A stretch of DNA of 64,000 nucleotides, taken from contig JAEOAD010000240.1 in assembly GCA_036365145.1 (NCBI GenBank), forward strand, positions 2,232,001-2,296,000, written 5' to 3'. The notes beneath the pieces were generated by a model that was given only the letters and a program-made list of their open reading frames with translations, was not told where the DNA came from and searched no databases. A program made the position numbers and the translations under genes. The stretch is from Orientallactaga sibirica. Its lineage: Eukaryota; Chordata; Mammalia; Rodentia; Dipodidae. Shown here in pieces: positions 20,245 to 31,772 of this stretch (position 1 is its first letter; every line of letters begins with the position of its first letter).

Positions 20245-22628
20245 ATGGATCCTGCTGTTTGTTGCCTCCAGGAAACTCATCTCTCAATAAAAAATAGGCA
20301 CTGTCTTAGGGTGAAAGGATGGAAAATGGTATTTCAAGCAAATGGTCCTAGGAAACAAGCATGGATTGCTATCCTAATATCTGACAGGAGAGACTTCAAA
20401 CCAACATTAGTGAGGAAATATAAAGAAGGTCACTTTATACTGATTAAAGGAACACTCCAACAGAAGGACATTATAATCCTAAACATATATGCACTTAAGA
20501 CAGGGTCTCCCAATTTCATCAAACACTATTACACATAAGGTCACAGATAACACCAAACACAGTTGTACACAATTGGGTGACTTCAATGCCCCACTCTCAT
20601 CAATTGACAGGTCATCCTGGCCAAAAATAAAGACAGATATCTGCATTAAATGATATCATGGAACAAATGGACCTAAGAGATATATACAGAACATTCCATC
20701 CAAATGCTTCAGAATGTACATTTTTCTGAGTAGCACAAAGAAATTCTCCAAAATAGACCATATATTAGGATACAAAGTAAATCTTAACAAATACAGAAAA
20801 ATTGAAATAATCTCTTACTGTATCTAAGTACAAATCAGCAACAAGACTACAGAGCATACAGAAATTCATGGAGTCTGAACAGTACACTATTGAATGATGA
20901 ATGGGTCATTGAAGAAATCAAAAAGAAAATCAATAAATTCATAGAATCAAATGATTGTGAGAATGCAACATACCAAAACCTTTGGGACACAATGAAGGCA
21001 TTCCTAAGAGGGAAATTTATAGCTCTAAATGACTATATTAAGAAATTAAAGAATTCACAAGTAAACAATTTAATACTTCACTTTAAGACCTTAGAAAAAA
21101 AAGAACAAGGCAAACCAAAAATCAGTAGACAGGAAGGGATAATAAAGATTACAGAAGATATTATTGAAATATAAACCAAATAAAAAAACAATCCAGGAAA
21201 TCAATGACGTAAAGAGTTGGTTCTTTGAAAGGATAAATAAGATTGACAAATGCTTAGACTAGACTAGAAGAAAGAGAGAAGAGACAAAAATTAATAAAAT
21301 TAGAGATGAAAAAGACACCATTATAATAGATACCAAAGAAATTCAGAAAATCATAAGGACATACTTTAAGAATATATGCACCTCTAAGTTTGAAAATCTG
21401 ATAGAAATGGATGATTTCCTTGATTCATATTACCTACAAAAATTAAATCAAGGTAAGATAAACTATTTACATAGACCTATAACAACTACAGAGAAGCAAG
21501 CAGTTATAAAAAAGTCTCCCAACTAAAAAATATCCAGGCCCAGATGGATTCACTGGTGAATTTTATCAGACCTTCATGGAAGAGCTAGCACCACTGCTTC
21601 TCAAACTTTTCCATAAAATATAAAACTATGGAATTCTACATAACTCCTTATATGAAGCCTGCATCACCCTGATACCAAAATCAGAAAAATTCAGAACAAA
21701 AGAAGAAAATTACAGGCCAATCTCCCTCATGAACATAGATACAAAAATGTTCTACAAAATATTGCCAAACAGAATCCAAGAATATATCAAAAAATCATCC
21801 ACCCTGACCAAGTAGGCTTCATCCCAGAGATGCAGGGATGGTTCAACATTTACAAATCTATAAATGTAATACACTGCATAAATGGTCTGAAAGACAAAAA
21901 TCACATGATCATCTCAATAGATACAGAAAAGGCATCTAACAAAACCCAACATGACTTCATGGTAAAAGTCCTACAGAAACTGGGAATAGAAGGACCATAT
22001 CTCAACATAATAAAGGCTATTTATGACAAACCTACAGCAACATAATACTTAATGGGGAAAAACTTGAGGCTTTTCCACTAAAATCAAGACAAAGGTGTCC
22101 ACTGTACTGGAAGTCTCAGGTATAGCAATAAGATAAGAGACACCCATGAAAGGGTTACAAATTAGAAAGGAAGAGATCAAATTATCATTATTTGCAGATG
22201 ATATGGTTCTATACATAAAGGACCCTAATGGCTTTACCAGCAAACTGTTAGGGCTGATAAACAATTTTAGCAGTATAGCAGGATACAAAATAAATATACA
22301 GAAACCAGTAATTTTTCTTTATACTAACAACAAACATGCAGAGGATGAAATCTGGGAATCACTCCCATTCACAAGTGTCCCCCCCAAAATAAAGTATCTT
22401 GGAATAAATCAAACCAAGGAAATGAAGAATCTCTACAAAGAAAACTTTAGAATACTCAAGGGAGAAATTGAAGAAGACACTAGAAAATGGAAAGACATCC
22501 CATGTTTTTGGATTAGAAGAATCAATATTGTGAAAATTTCAATCTTACCAAAAGCAATCAACACACACATTAATGCAATCCCCATTAAAATTCCAATGGT
22601 GGGGCTGGAGAGATGGCTTAGCATTTGA
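20245..22628 (+). pseudogene. L1-D ORF2 remnant (endonuclease and reverse transcriptase)
   Basis: Broken pieces of one ORF2: an endonuclease part (20245-20538), a linker (20890-21174), and reverse transcriptase parts (21830-22045 with [13 protein letters not shown], and 22146-22628 with [12 protein letters not shown] near residues 13-24). Between 22073 and 22120 the GTRQGCP region is damaged. The last piece runs into the SINE at 22601. At least four frame breaks, so not functional. Confidence 0.93.
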
Positions 22629-22755
22629 GCACTTGCCTATGAAGCCTAAGGACCCCAGTTCAAGGCTCAGTTCCCTAGTACCCACATAAGCCAGATGCAC
22701 AAGGTGGCACCTGTGTCTGGAGTTCATTTGCAGTTACTGGAGACCCTGGTGCACC

Positions 22756-22794
<39 letters not shown>

Positions 22795-22815
22795 TTTCTC
22801 TCTGTTTCTGTTGCT

Positions 22816-22867
<52 letters not shown>

Positions 22868-22881
22868 GTTGTGCTGCAAAA
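22601..22881 (+). mobile_element. B2-like SINE in L1-D
   Basis: GGGGCTGGAGAGATGGCTTAG to a long (CT)n tract (22757-22803) and an (AAAT)n tail (22817-22867). The likely target duplication is AAAATTCCAATGG at 22587-22599 and AAAATTCCCATGG at 22882-22894 (12 of 13). The insertion splits ORF2. Confidence 0.95.
22817..22867 (+). repeat. (AAAT)n tail repeat
   Basis: About 12 AAAT units in the tail of the SINE at 22601. Such tails commonly vary in length. Confidence 0.95.
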
Positions 22882-22894
22882 AAAATTCCCATGG

Positions 22895-23104
22895 CATTCT
22901 TCATGGAAATAGAAAAAAATTCCTAAAATTCATTTGGAAGAACACAAAACCTCGAATAGCCAAAACTATTTTGAGCAACAAAAATAAGGCTGGTGTTATC
23001 ACCATACAGGATTTTAAGCTATATTACAAAGCCATAGTAACAAAAACAGTATGGTACCAACACAAAAACAGATGTGTAGATTAATGGAACAGAATAGAGG
23101 ACCC
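22895..23104 (+). pseudogene. L1-D ORF2, last piece before deletion
   Basis: Resumes ORF2 after the SINE ([20 protein letters not shown]). It then breaks off at about 23104, where about 1.3 kb present in L1-C (16.1-17.4 kb) is missing. Confidence 0.88.
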
Positions 23105-23140
23105 ATCTGGTTCCCCTAGTACCCACATAAGCCAGGCACC
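23105..23140 (+). mobile_element. SINE scrap at an L1 deletion junction
   Basis: CCCCTAGTACCCACATAAGCCAGG matches the middle of the B2-like SINE (compare 22672-22695). It has neither SINE head nor tail and lies exactly between truncated ORF2 and the 3' UTR. Confidence 0.7.
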
Positions 23141-24002
23141 TACAGCCCCAGTTGCTCAGGAAATAAAACCTTCTCCCAGTAGACCAGGTGACAGTAATCT
23201 GGAAAAAGCTGCACTGCATGCAGCCTTATGGGAGACAGAAGCCATCAGTGGTGAAAACAGTGGACCCTGCAAGCCTTAAGTTTGGCCAGCCAGGCCAAAT
23301 GAGCCAATAGATACAATAGTGGCATGTCTGTTATGGGGGAACCAACTTTTCTCTAATTGGACTGGAGACCCACTCTATGGGAGGGAACACAAGGTTGAAA
23401 CCTAACCAAAAGCCTATGGTCAGGGACTTCATGAGCATTAGGAATGTAATGCCTGCTCTTGTCTGGTTAAATGCATATATTATTCTCACCAAACTGCCCT
23501 GTAAGCACTTTACTTAAGGTTCATACCCATATATTAATGCTACTCTCACAGTCAGAGAAGCTTCTCTTTTCAGCTGGTGATGACCACTGGGATGACTGAA
23601 AAGACAACATAGTGCTGAGAAGATGTGACTGAGGAATGTGCAGTCCTGAAACATCCCTATCACACCTTACAAGGCTCAGGGTCCATTGTGAAAAAGGTGG
23701 AGGAATGAATGTAAGAGCTGAAGGAAAGGTAGGACTGCTTACAATGCAATTGACCAGACAGAAATTGGCCTTGATATCCATGACCTCTCAGTGCCCAGTA
23801 CTATCTTTACAACACCATCATAATAGGAAGAAAAGATCATGATATCAAAATAAAAGAGAGACTAATGGAGAGAGGGAGGGGATAAGATGGAATGTAGATT
23901 TGTGAAGGGGAAAGTGGGGGAGAAAAAGTAATTATTATGGTTTATTGTCTGCAAACATGGAAGCTGTTAATAAAAAGGAAAACAATGTTCCCAACATGGC
24001 TC

Positions 24003-24250
24003 AGAGAATTTTGTGGAAGAGCTGACAGAAAGATTTTTAGAGCCACACATTGGGACACTTTGCATAGAGACATTGCCTCTCCCCCATAACTGACTGTTGC
24101 CCCCACAATGCATAACCCACAATCCCCATGGGGTTGTCCTGCATGTCCAATGTGGAGGGCCTCTTCAAAAAAGGGCCAGGGATGAGGGAAAGGATGGTAC
24201 CAACATGTGTTATTTACATATTAAGTATGTCCATATGTAATAAAAGTAAA
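24003..24250 (+). mobile_element. L1-C 3' end, resumed after L1-D
   Basis: The last part of the type I 3' UTR (GGGACACTTTGCATAGAGAC, CATTGCCTCTCCCCCATAAC), ending in AATAAAAGTAAATTAAAC. It follows the L1-D insertion and completes L1-C. Confidence 0.85.
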
Positions 24251-24321
24251 TTAAACAAAGAATAACTCAATAAATTCCTAAGAGCAGAAAAAATCCAAAA
24301 AAAGAAAAAGAAAAAAAAGAT

Positions 24322-24500
24322 GTGGAATCTGGGTGTGGTAGAGCATGCCTTTAACCCTAGCACTCAGGAGGCAGAGATAGGAGGATCACTGTAATCAAGG
24401 CCACCCTAATATTACATAGTGAATTCCAAGTCAGCCTGGGCTAGAGAGCAAGGGCCCTACCTCAAAAAAAAAAAAAAAGAAAAAAAAAAGAAAAAAAAAC
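24322..24500 (+). mobile_element. B1 SINE with long A-rich tail
   Basis: ATCTGGGTGTGGTAGAGCATGCC to GGGCCCTACCTC, followed by A runs broken by single Gs to position 24500. Confidence 0.95.
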
Positions 24501-24894
24501 CCAGGTTGTTTATATTAAAACAATGTTCTGAGAACAGTTGGAAAAAGTTAGACAAGTATGAGGCATAACCAAACAACCTGGGTGTTCAGGACATGTTGGA
24601 CATGAGGAGGGCTGAAAGGTGGATGAGATTCTGAAAGGGAAGAAATATTTAGTCAACTCATTCCCAATGTGGGTCACTGGCTGGCTGTGGAAGCCAGGGT
24701 AGCTTGGAACTCCCTAGAACAAAAAGAATGATGGGGTGGGGACATAACCACAGATCACATCAAGGTCTGTGGACAGCCAAGGTCCATCTGTTAATAAGAT
24801 CTATATTCTAAATTTAGAAACAATTGTGTATATTAGAAATAACTATATTCAAATATATTTAAATAATTTAAATACCTCTTAAAATTCAACATTT
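24501..24894. other. No recognisable feature
   Basis: Unassigned sequence. Only short random frames. Confidence 0.5.
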
Positions 24895-25132
24895 TGAGTG
24901 GAATGAGTTGTAGTCCTTGAAGTATGTTGTGCAATCATTACCACAAACACGTTCAGAGCATTTCCAGCATCACTGTAAGATTTCTTCTGCTTCTTTATAG
25001 TTAGCTCTGTTCCCACGCCCAGCCCTAGACATTGAGGAATCTGCTCTCTCTATATATAGATTTTCTTTTTCTGTACATTTTATATAAATAGATTCATGCA
25101 ATATGTGTTCTTCGGTGTTTGGATCTTTCATT

Positions 25133-25239
25133 TATGTAGGCCTGATTGACCTGAGACTCACAGGCTGGCCTTGAACTTGTAGTGATCCTCCTGCCTTTGC
25201 CTTCCAAGTGCTGGGATGTGTGCCACTATGCTTGCTCTT
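25133..25239 (-). mobile_element. B1 SINE, antisense
   Basis: GACTCACAGGCTGGCCTTGAACTTGTAGTGATCCTCCTGCC, truncated at the head. Confidence 0.85.
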
Positions 25240-25292
25240 GGGTGGTAAAGAGATATTAGAGCCCCACTCTCACTCAGAATCTCAGCTCACCT

Positions 25293-25388
25293 TCATTAAG
25301 TATCCCAGGCTCATCTTGAACTTGCAGTAATCCTCTGCTTCATCCTTCCAAGTATTAGGATGACAGATTGAGCCACCATGCCTAGCTC
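25293..25388 (-). mobile_element. B1 SINE, antisense, degenerate
   Basis: CCCAGGCTCATCTTGAACTTGCAGTAATCCTC to GAGCCACCATGCCTAGC. Confidence 0.8.
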
Positions 25389-25689
25389 TCATTTAGCATA
25401 GTTTTGATGTTTGTCCATGTGATACTGGATATTCATATTTCTTTTCACTGCTATGTAGATCTTCCATTGTATGCTTGAAGAGAAATAGATTGCTTTCCAT
25501 TCATCAGGTGATGGCAATTGAGTTGTTTCTACTTTTTAGTAATTACGAATACTGTTGTTAAGGACATGTGTAAGATCTTTGTTTTGGTATCTGTGTTCCA
25601 ATCAAAATATGGACTAGGAAACATAAAGAGGTAGGTGTTCTGTGGTCCCCACTGCATTCATCCATGACACAGAGCAGCCCCAGTGACTT

Positions 25690-26245
25690 TTAAGCAAGAA
25701 CAAGAAACACCCTCCTCTTTGAACACTTCCAGTGGCCTCACACCACACTGGCAATGAAGCTCCCCAACACAGACTACAGGGCTCAACCTGCCTAACCTCT
25801 GCCAACACATTGCAATACAATTCCTACCACTCTTCTTCTGTCCCTCAACTTCACTCATGTTGGACTTGTCAGCTTGCAAACATAAGGGCTTATTTTAACT
25901 TCAGGTTTTTAGGTTATTCCCTTGACCTGGCAGGCAGTCTCCTAATCTTCATTCAGCTCGCTCCTTCTTATTCAGGTAGCTCTAGAAATGCCATTCATGT
26001 AAACATGTATAGAAGTTTGCAAAGGCCACTATATCTAAAGTAGCAGCCATGTTCCTATCACTCTTGTCTTACTTTGTTTTCTTTGCCAAAGCACTTATAA
26101 CTGAGGAATCTGAAATTACCTTACTTGTTTCTTGACTACCAACCACAGTGCAAGCTCATAGAGCTTTTATCATTTCCATTTATGTGTCTTCAAAACCTAA
26201 CATGCAGTAGATGTTCATTAAATCTGTTAAATTCTAAATAAATTA
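25690..26245 (+). mobile_element. L2 LINE 3' end
   Basis: Follows the order of the ancient mammalian L2 end: a CCTAACCTCTGCCAACAC-like block, TTCATTCAGCTCGCTCCTTC, GGCCACTATATCTAAAGTAGC, GCACTTATAACTGAGGAATCTGAAATTACCTTAC, CAAGCTCATAGAGC, and AGTAGATGTTCATTAAATC near the end. These blocks also explain the short ORFs here, so this is not a gene. Confidence 0.82.
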
Positions 26246-26294
26246 AAATCAGAAGCCTCCTTTTTCTTTTTTTTTAAATGAATGTGTGACCTGA

Positions 26295-26602
26295 GTAAAG
26301 GGGGTTGTGTGTGCACGTGTGTGTGAAGGCCAAAGGACAGACATGGGTGACATTATCAGGAAAGCAGACCACTTCCTTTAAGACAGAGTCTTTCATTGGT
26401 CTGGAGCTGACCCATTAGGCTAGACTAGCTAGCTAGAGAGCCTCAAGGATGGTCCTCCTGTCTTCATCATCCCAGTGTTGCTATTATAGGGGCCTGCCAC
26501 CACTTTCAGACTTTTTAAATGAGTACTAGGGATTAAACCTAGGTCTTCATGCTTGAAAGCAAGCACTTAGCCACCTGAACTATTTCAAACCCCACCCTTT
26601 TC
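26295..26602 (-). mobile_element. Composite tRNA/B1-like SINE (R type), antisense
   Basis: Inverted order of the element seen in sense at 43540: a GT-rich inverted tail, GTGAAGGCCAAAGGACAGACATGG, a B1-like middle, then GGGATTAAACCTAGGTCTTCATGCTTG and GCACTTAGCCACCTGAAC. Confidence 0.75.
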
Positions 26603-27404
26603 TTTTATACAGTTCTATATTTTATCTTTAGAATTTCTCAAGAACTCAGACCATTCCCTATGTTCACTTCTGAATTGAAGCTATTAGATCACAAGTCAAG
26701 TAATAGCAAATTGTGGGTCAGCCTTCAGGTCTTTTGCATGTAGCAGGCTCATTTCTGTACTCTTGGTTGACTTCTGTTCAGCTGTAGTTCAGGGGCAAGA
26801 TCAGGTGCTCAAGTTCACCTCTTCATTGACAGGATCCCACTCAGGCAAGTACCGGATAATTCTCCTTTCTGCCTTGAGCTCCCATGCCCTGGACCTGACT
26901 CTATGTATGCATATACTTACACATCCCTTCAGGACCATGTTTGTGTTCCTCAGAATGAATGGTAGACATTAACAGATATGGAGCCATACTTCTTCCATAC
27001 AGAAAGCTCTGGGAGACATCTACAGTCACAGAAGTTCCAGCAAAATTGAAACCTGGTTACCTTTAACAGAAACTTGGGAATATCCTTTGATTGCTTTCTT
27101 TACTACTGACTCACTATCCTTACTCCCTTTCTTCTCTTTCCTGGAATGACTTCCTTACATACAACCTGCAGCCAAGTCTTTGTCTCAGCTTCTGCTTTCT
27201 GAGGATCTGCGGCTCATGTGTTGTTATTTCATAGCAAATTAATTGTCCAAATTTGAAGCTTAAAAAATTTATGCAAAATCTTGGGTTTTCAATCTCATAC
27301 TGCATGGAATGCTGCAGGGAACTCTACACAATACTTTTAGTGGTTCTTGTTTGGTAAGGAAACCACAGTTCACACGGACATGGGCTTGTAGTCTTTTTTT
27401 ATTA
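26603..27404. other. No recognisable feature
   Basis: Unassigned sequence with only short, unconvincing ORFs. Confidence 0.5.
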
Positions 27405-27758
27405 CCATGGTGCTTTTAATGAAATGTCTTCATGTGTTCATGTGCTGAATGACCTCCAGCTGGTGGCAATTCAGGAACGTTGTGGTGCCTTTGGGAGGTG
27501 GAACCTTGGAAGAGGTGTGTAACTGCAATGGGCCTTGACACTTTATAGCTCAGTCCCCTGGCCAGTACCTTGCTAGCTTATTCTTGTTTCCTCCAAATTG
27601 CTGTGATAAGATGTGAGACCCTATTGTCTGCTTTTGCCATGCTTTCCCCACAATAAAGAATTTTCCCCTTGGAACTGTAAGCCAAAATAAACTCTTTACT
27701 TCCATAAGCTGACCAGGTGTTTTGTCCCAGAACAAACCAGCATTACGGATGGAACGTT
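27405..27758 (+). mobile_element. MaLR LTR (ORR1-like), sense
   Basis: ATGAAATGTCTTCATGTG, CCAGCTGGTGGCAATTCAGG, GTGCCTTTGGGAGGTGGAACC and GTAAGCCAAAATAAACTC (polyadenylation signal) occur in the order of rodent ORR1-type LTRs, with the end near GTTTTGTCCCAGAACAAACC. A solo LTR; no internal region follows. Confidence 0.85.
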
Positions 27759-27913
27759 CATGCTGTTGAGCCTGAGATGAGTTTCTAGAGAACTGTGTTC
27801 ATGAGTCCAGTGAGTGAGCACCAGGATGGGTAGAGAACACCGGATCAATGTGCAGGTGGGTCATCCTGCTTATAAAGCTTTTTCCATAGATAAAGGAAGA
27901 GAGGCACTAAATA

Positions 27914-28323
27914 TGACTTTCCTCTTAGTATTAAAGTTTTATTAGGAGAGCTATAACACTATGCCAGAGGCTGAGCATAATGGGGTCCAAAGCAGAGAGA
28001 GAGAGAGAGAGAGGCAGGCTTTGGAACTCTGAAGTTCAGAATGTGGTGGTCCTTTTTATGAGTTTCTGGGAGAAGGTTTGTGTCTGGGCACAGACTATGT
28101 ACGAAGAGGTACACAGACAATAGAGGAGAGAGTGGGATATAACAAAGGCCTCTAGTCCTTTGAAGGCATCTAAAGGGAAGGGCTGTTCTGCTGCAGTCCT
28201 GCTCTGGGACAGGACCCCAGGCCATAACTCAGCTGGCTTTGGGTTTCCCCAGCAATAGGAACTGGTCTGTTTTCCCACCGGGCCCTGGTTCTCTGGCAGG
28301 AATGCTGCATCTACATTCTAACA
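27914..28323 (-). mobile_element. Candidate solo LTR, antisense
   Basis: On the minus strand it runs from TGTTAGAATG to a CA end after AATAAAACTTTAATACTAAG, about 410 bp, with the AATAAA signal near the end. No target duplication is apparent and the family is not recognised. Confidence 0.4.
27993..28013. repeat. (GA)n dinucleotide repeat
   Basis: About ten AG units inside the candidate LTR. Confidence 0.95.
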
Positions 28324-28649
28324 CATGGGGACTTTTATTGAATGCAATTGATATTTTTTTTTGCTGCAAATATACAATGAAAACTTTGAGACATTAACAT
28401 AAACAATAAAAAATTATTTCACATATGACATCTTAAGATAGCAAAGCTTAAGAATTGGTTAGGTAACTGAAAATTTTATAAAAGAGCCAGGCCAGGTCCT
28501 TGCATGCTTTGTCACCTTGAACACATTATCTTCTTTCAAGGATCTAAAAAAGCTACAACTATTCTTGGCAACACATCTTCACACACAAACATAGAGACCA
28601 GTGGAATTAGTTCTCATTTTCATTTTGATATATACAGAAACTCCCAGTA

Positions 28650-28785
28650 GCCTAGGCATAGTAGCACACATCTAAAAATCCCACTACCTTGGGGGCTGAG
28701 ACAGGAGGATAATGATTTCAAAGCCAGCCTGGCTACAAAGTGAGTCTAAGGTAAACCAGTATTACATAGCAAAACTGTGTGGAAG
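28650..28785 (+). mobile_element. B1-like SINE, degenerate
   Basis: GCCTAGGCATAGTAGCACACATC, GGGGGCTGAGACAGGAGGATAATG and CAAAGCCAGCCTGGCTACAAAGTGAG. An A/G-rich purine stretch (GGAAGGAAGG...GAAAGAGG) follows to about 28850. Confidence 0.8.
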
Positions 28786-29077
28786 GAAGGAATGGAGTGA
28801 AGGAGGAAGAGAGAAAGAGGGAGAACAGAAAGAAAGGAATAAATTAAGGAAAATTAACCTTACAGAATCAATCCCAGAGTAGACTTCCTTCAGTGTCTTA
28901 TTGGTCTAGTAATTGGGTCTTATGGCCTGTCTAAGCCAACCACTATTAAGGGGGTTATATACAGTATGATTATCTACATTCATTGATGTTCTTGTTAGGG
29001 TACAGATATGGTCACCCTTCTCTATAATATAAAATCACATGAAGAGTCTTGGCTAGCAATGGTTGTTTTGTTTTATT

Positions 29078-29165
29078 CGGTTGGCCTTTTGAGACAAGTT
29101 CTTGCTGTGTAGCCCTGGCATAGCTAGTATTCACTTTGTAGCCCACATTGCTTAGCCTCCCACAT
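29078..29165 (-). mobile_element. B1-like SINE, antisense, old
   Basis: GAGACAAGTTCTTGCTGTGTAGCCCTGGC to TTGCTTAGCCTCCCACATTCTG. Confidence 0.7.
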
Positions 29166-29805
29166 TCTGTAATACAAACTGAAGCTCTGCTGTTAAGAAA
29201 AAAGCATGACGATTGGCTCGACAACAAATGTAGTGAAATGTCATCATGCCATGGGTCCATTATTTGACCCCACACATCTAACTCTCAAATCCCTGAACTT
29301 GTTCTGTGATGATCTAATCAAATCATCTGTGACTATCATTCTGTGTCTCTTTTCAGGAAGAGGCAAAAACCATTTTCCTCCTCTGTCTTTACTTAGTGGA
29401 GTGAAGATAATGGAGTTAGACTGCTGCCATCTATGGAGCTTACTGAGGTGTGATGTCTGTTTATTATGCAATGCTATAAACTAGTATATTTTTTTCTTCA
29501 GTTAACAGATAATTTGTCAAGTGTTGTTAGCTGTAGGAGAGGCAGTATGCCCTGACTAGGAACATGAGAAAGATGAGCCTGCAGTGTGTGAAACCTGAGC
29601 TTGCAGGACCTTCTCAGATGCACTCACTCATACCCTATTTCCACTTGGCTGTGTCTGCTTTTGTAACCAGGCAGATCAGATAATATTCAGCTCATGGCAG
29701 GCAGCTTATATTTCCTAGTGATCTGGTTTCTATCAGGTCATAGTGGTAAGGAACATACTATACTTCCAAAGAAGGAAGGGAGGTTAAGGGCTAACATACT
29801 AATGT
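29166..29805. other. No recognisable feature
   Basis: Unassigned sequence before a duplicated segment. Small overlapping frames on both strands at 29206-29484 look random. Confidence 0.45.
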
Positions 29806-29935
29806 TTGTGCTGGGAACTTTGTTTTCAGTCTTTTTACATTCTCATTTGACGTTTGAGCACCAGTTGTCCTAAGAGTCATGTGGGCAGATTGTAGCCTGG
29901 ACCCGCTAGCCTTCCTCTCAGTCCCAAAGCTGTCA
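29806..29935. repeat. Dispersed duplicate, copy 1
   Basis: GGGAACTTTGTTTTCAGTC...TGTCCTAAGAGTCATGTGGGCAG...GCCTTCCTCTCAG corresponds to 30815-30945. Not a family I recognise. Confidence 0.75.
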
Positions 29936-30814
29936 AGTCACTCAAGAGAAGAGCTAAGGTGCACAAACATGTCATGTATGTCCTTTCTAAACTCCAAAGA
30001 GAAACATTAATCACAGTACAAAAATAGGTAGGAAACAAATTGTCCTTGACATTGTAGAAGATAAACACTCATGTCACACAGAACTACATCCCAAAAGGAT
30101 TCACTGCATCATTTTAGGATTTCTTTCCATTTTCTGGCATGTATGGTCTAATCTAAAATAACAGCCACTTACTGCTGTCCAACTTCATCAGCACATTATT
30201 TTCAGTGCATCCAGAATGAGACAACCAATTTCCCTTGGACCAATTTATAGCACAGAGCATGGAGAGTTAACATAATCCTAAAATAAAAATGCATTTCTGC
30301 ACTGTTATGTAAAATCAGATTACTTCTGATGTTCTTTCTTTGATTAATGAAGCAGAGGAAAAAGAATTATTTTGATGAAAGCTGTAATCAATAGTCCATA
30401 GTGTATGTTGATTGTACATACATTTTGATAAGTAAAGTGCATTTTCAGAATTGTATGTACTTGGAGAACAGTTGTCTCCTGGAATCTTGATGCTGTGTGC
30501 TATGGACTTTTCCAATGGAGAAGTCTGTGGGATATGACAGGAGATGCAGTAGCACTGTCCTCTGTGATTTCCCAGGGATACAATAAAAAATTACAGTAAT
30601 ATTTTTATTGAATGCTTTTTGATTCAGTTTTGCATTTTGAGTTTTTGTAAAGTTGTTCTTGCCATCATAGCTATGTTAGTCTTCAATTCACTGGTCTGAG
30701 CTAGTGTCAGAATTCTGCCACTTACTGAGGTCATTTATTCCAATATTACTTCAGAAACCCAGGAAAACAATCCTAGCAGGGGTTACGGTTCTATTGGAAT
30801 GCCTCTGTTAAGAA

Positions 30815-30945
30815 ATGCTAGGAACTTTGTCTTCAGTCTTTCCACACTCTTCTTGTGGCTTTTGAGAACCACTTGTCCTAAGAGCCATGTGGGCAGGCTC
30901 TTATCTAGATCACCTAGAGACTCCTAGAGAGCCTTCCTCTGAGCT
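30815..30945. repeat. Dispersed duplicate, copy 2
   Basis: TAGGAACTTTGTCTTCAGTC...TGTCCTAAGAGCCATGTGGGCAG...GCCTTCCTCTGAG, same orientation as copy 1 and about 1 kb away. Confidence 0.75.
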
Positions 30946-31772
30946 GGAGCACTGTAGGCATTATCCAGGATCTGAAGATATAAAATTAGGTGCTTAGAAA
31001 AATAAATAAAATTAGGTGCTACTGGCAAGGCAGGTAGGTATCAAGAGGCCAGTGCCAGAACTCTTGCATTCAAGAACACATCAGACTTGTAGCCATGACT
31101 TCTGGAGCACTTTTCATTATATAAATAAATCATACTTTTAGTGGGATGGGCAACTATTATCTGTAAAATATTCCCAGAGACTTTTGAGGGTTGTATCATT
31201 TGGAATAGCATGCTAGCTCTACCATGACTGCCACGGGCAGCATGACAACATTGACTGACCATTAGTGTCACTGCTGACTTTCTGTCATCCTGATGCAGGT
31301 ATTAAAAGTCCTTTTCAACAAGTATGTTTTTTACCTCAGGGAAAAAAAAAACAATAAAGTACTTTTTGAAGAAGTTGAGCCTTGCCTATACTCATACAAT
31401 TCTTAAGTCCCTGGTATAGAACATGTTTTCTGGACATTTGTTCCTCCTTCTAGAGGCAAAAGTCAATGAGAGAGTTGTGAAATAATTTCCATGATAATGT
31501 ACACTGATAGTCTTATCTCTGTTGGAATTTGGGTTCTTTTCCCTATCATAACAAGAAATCTGTGGTCTCTTGGGTTTCTGTAGGATAGATGCTACTACTA
31601 AACACAGCTTAGGAGAAGCAATAGTTGGAATAACTTCCAACTGCTTCAACCAGCACATTTAATCTATAATCTCCCAGAAGTCTATCCCTCTGACAATTCT
31701 ATCTGGCCTGTACTTGTTCTGTCCCTTCCTTGATCCAGTACTACCAGGATCCACTTCTTCATATTTTTCCTG
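30946..31772. other. No recognisable feature
   Basis: Unassigned sequence between the second duplicate copy and the next LTR. Confidence 0.45.

Larger units (their letters stand above)
18531..23992 (+). mobile_element. L1 with 5' end present (L1-D), nested in L1-C
   Basis: It starts ACTTCTGGGTAAGATGGTGG, identical to the start of L1-F at 62195, so the 5' end is present. It carries ORF1 and ORF2 remnants and ends in a type II 3' UTR (23.14-23.98 kb). It sits inside the L1-C 3' UTR. It lost most of the ORF1 N-terminus and about 1.3 kb of the ORF2 C-terminus, and contains a SINE at 22601. Confidence 0.93.
24895..25610 (-). mobile_element. Old L1 3' region, antisense, interrupted by B1s
   Basis: The plus strand shows the pattern of an inverted, ancient mammalian L1 C-terminal region: ATATAAATAGATTCATGCAATATG, TTCCATTGTATGCTTG, and CATTCATCAGGTGATGGCAATTGAGTTGTTTCTAC followed by ACGAATACTGTTGTTAAGG. 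Highly diverged, hence an old subfamily. Two antisense B1s sit inside it. Confidence 0.75.

Noticed and set aside
22757..22867. Regulatory GAGA-type tract
   Set aside because: The CT and AAAT runs belong to the SINE's own tail.
25732..26043. 103-codon frame that might be an exon
   Set aside because: The underlying DNA follows the L2 3' end order closely; a frame in an L2 fossil is not a gene.
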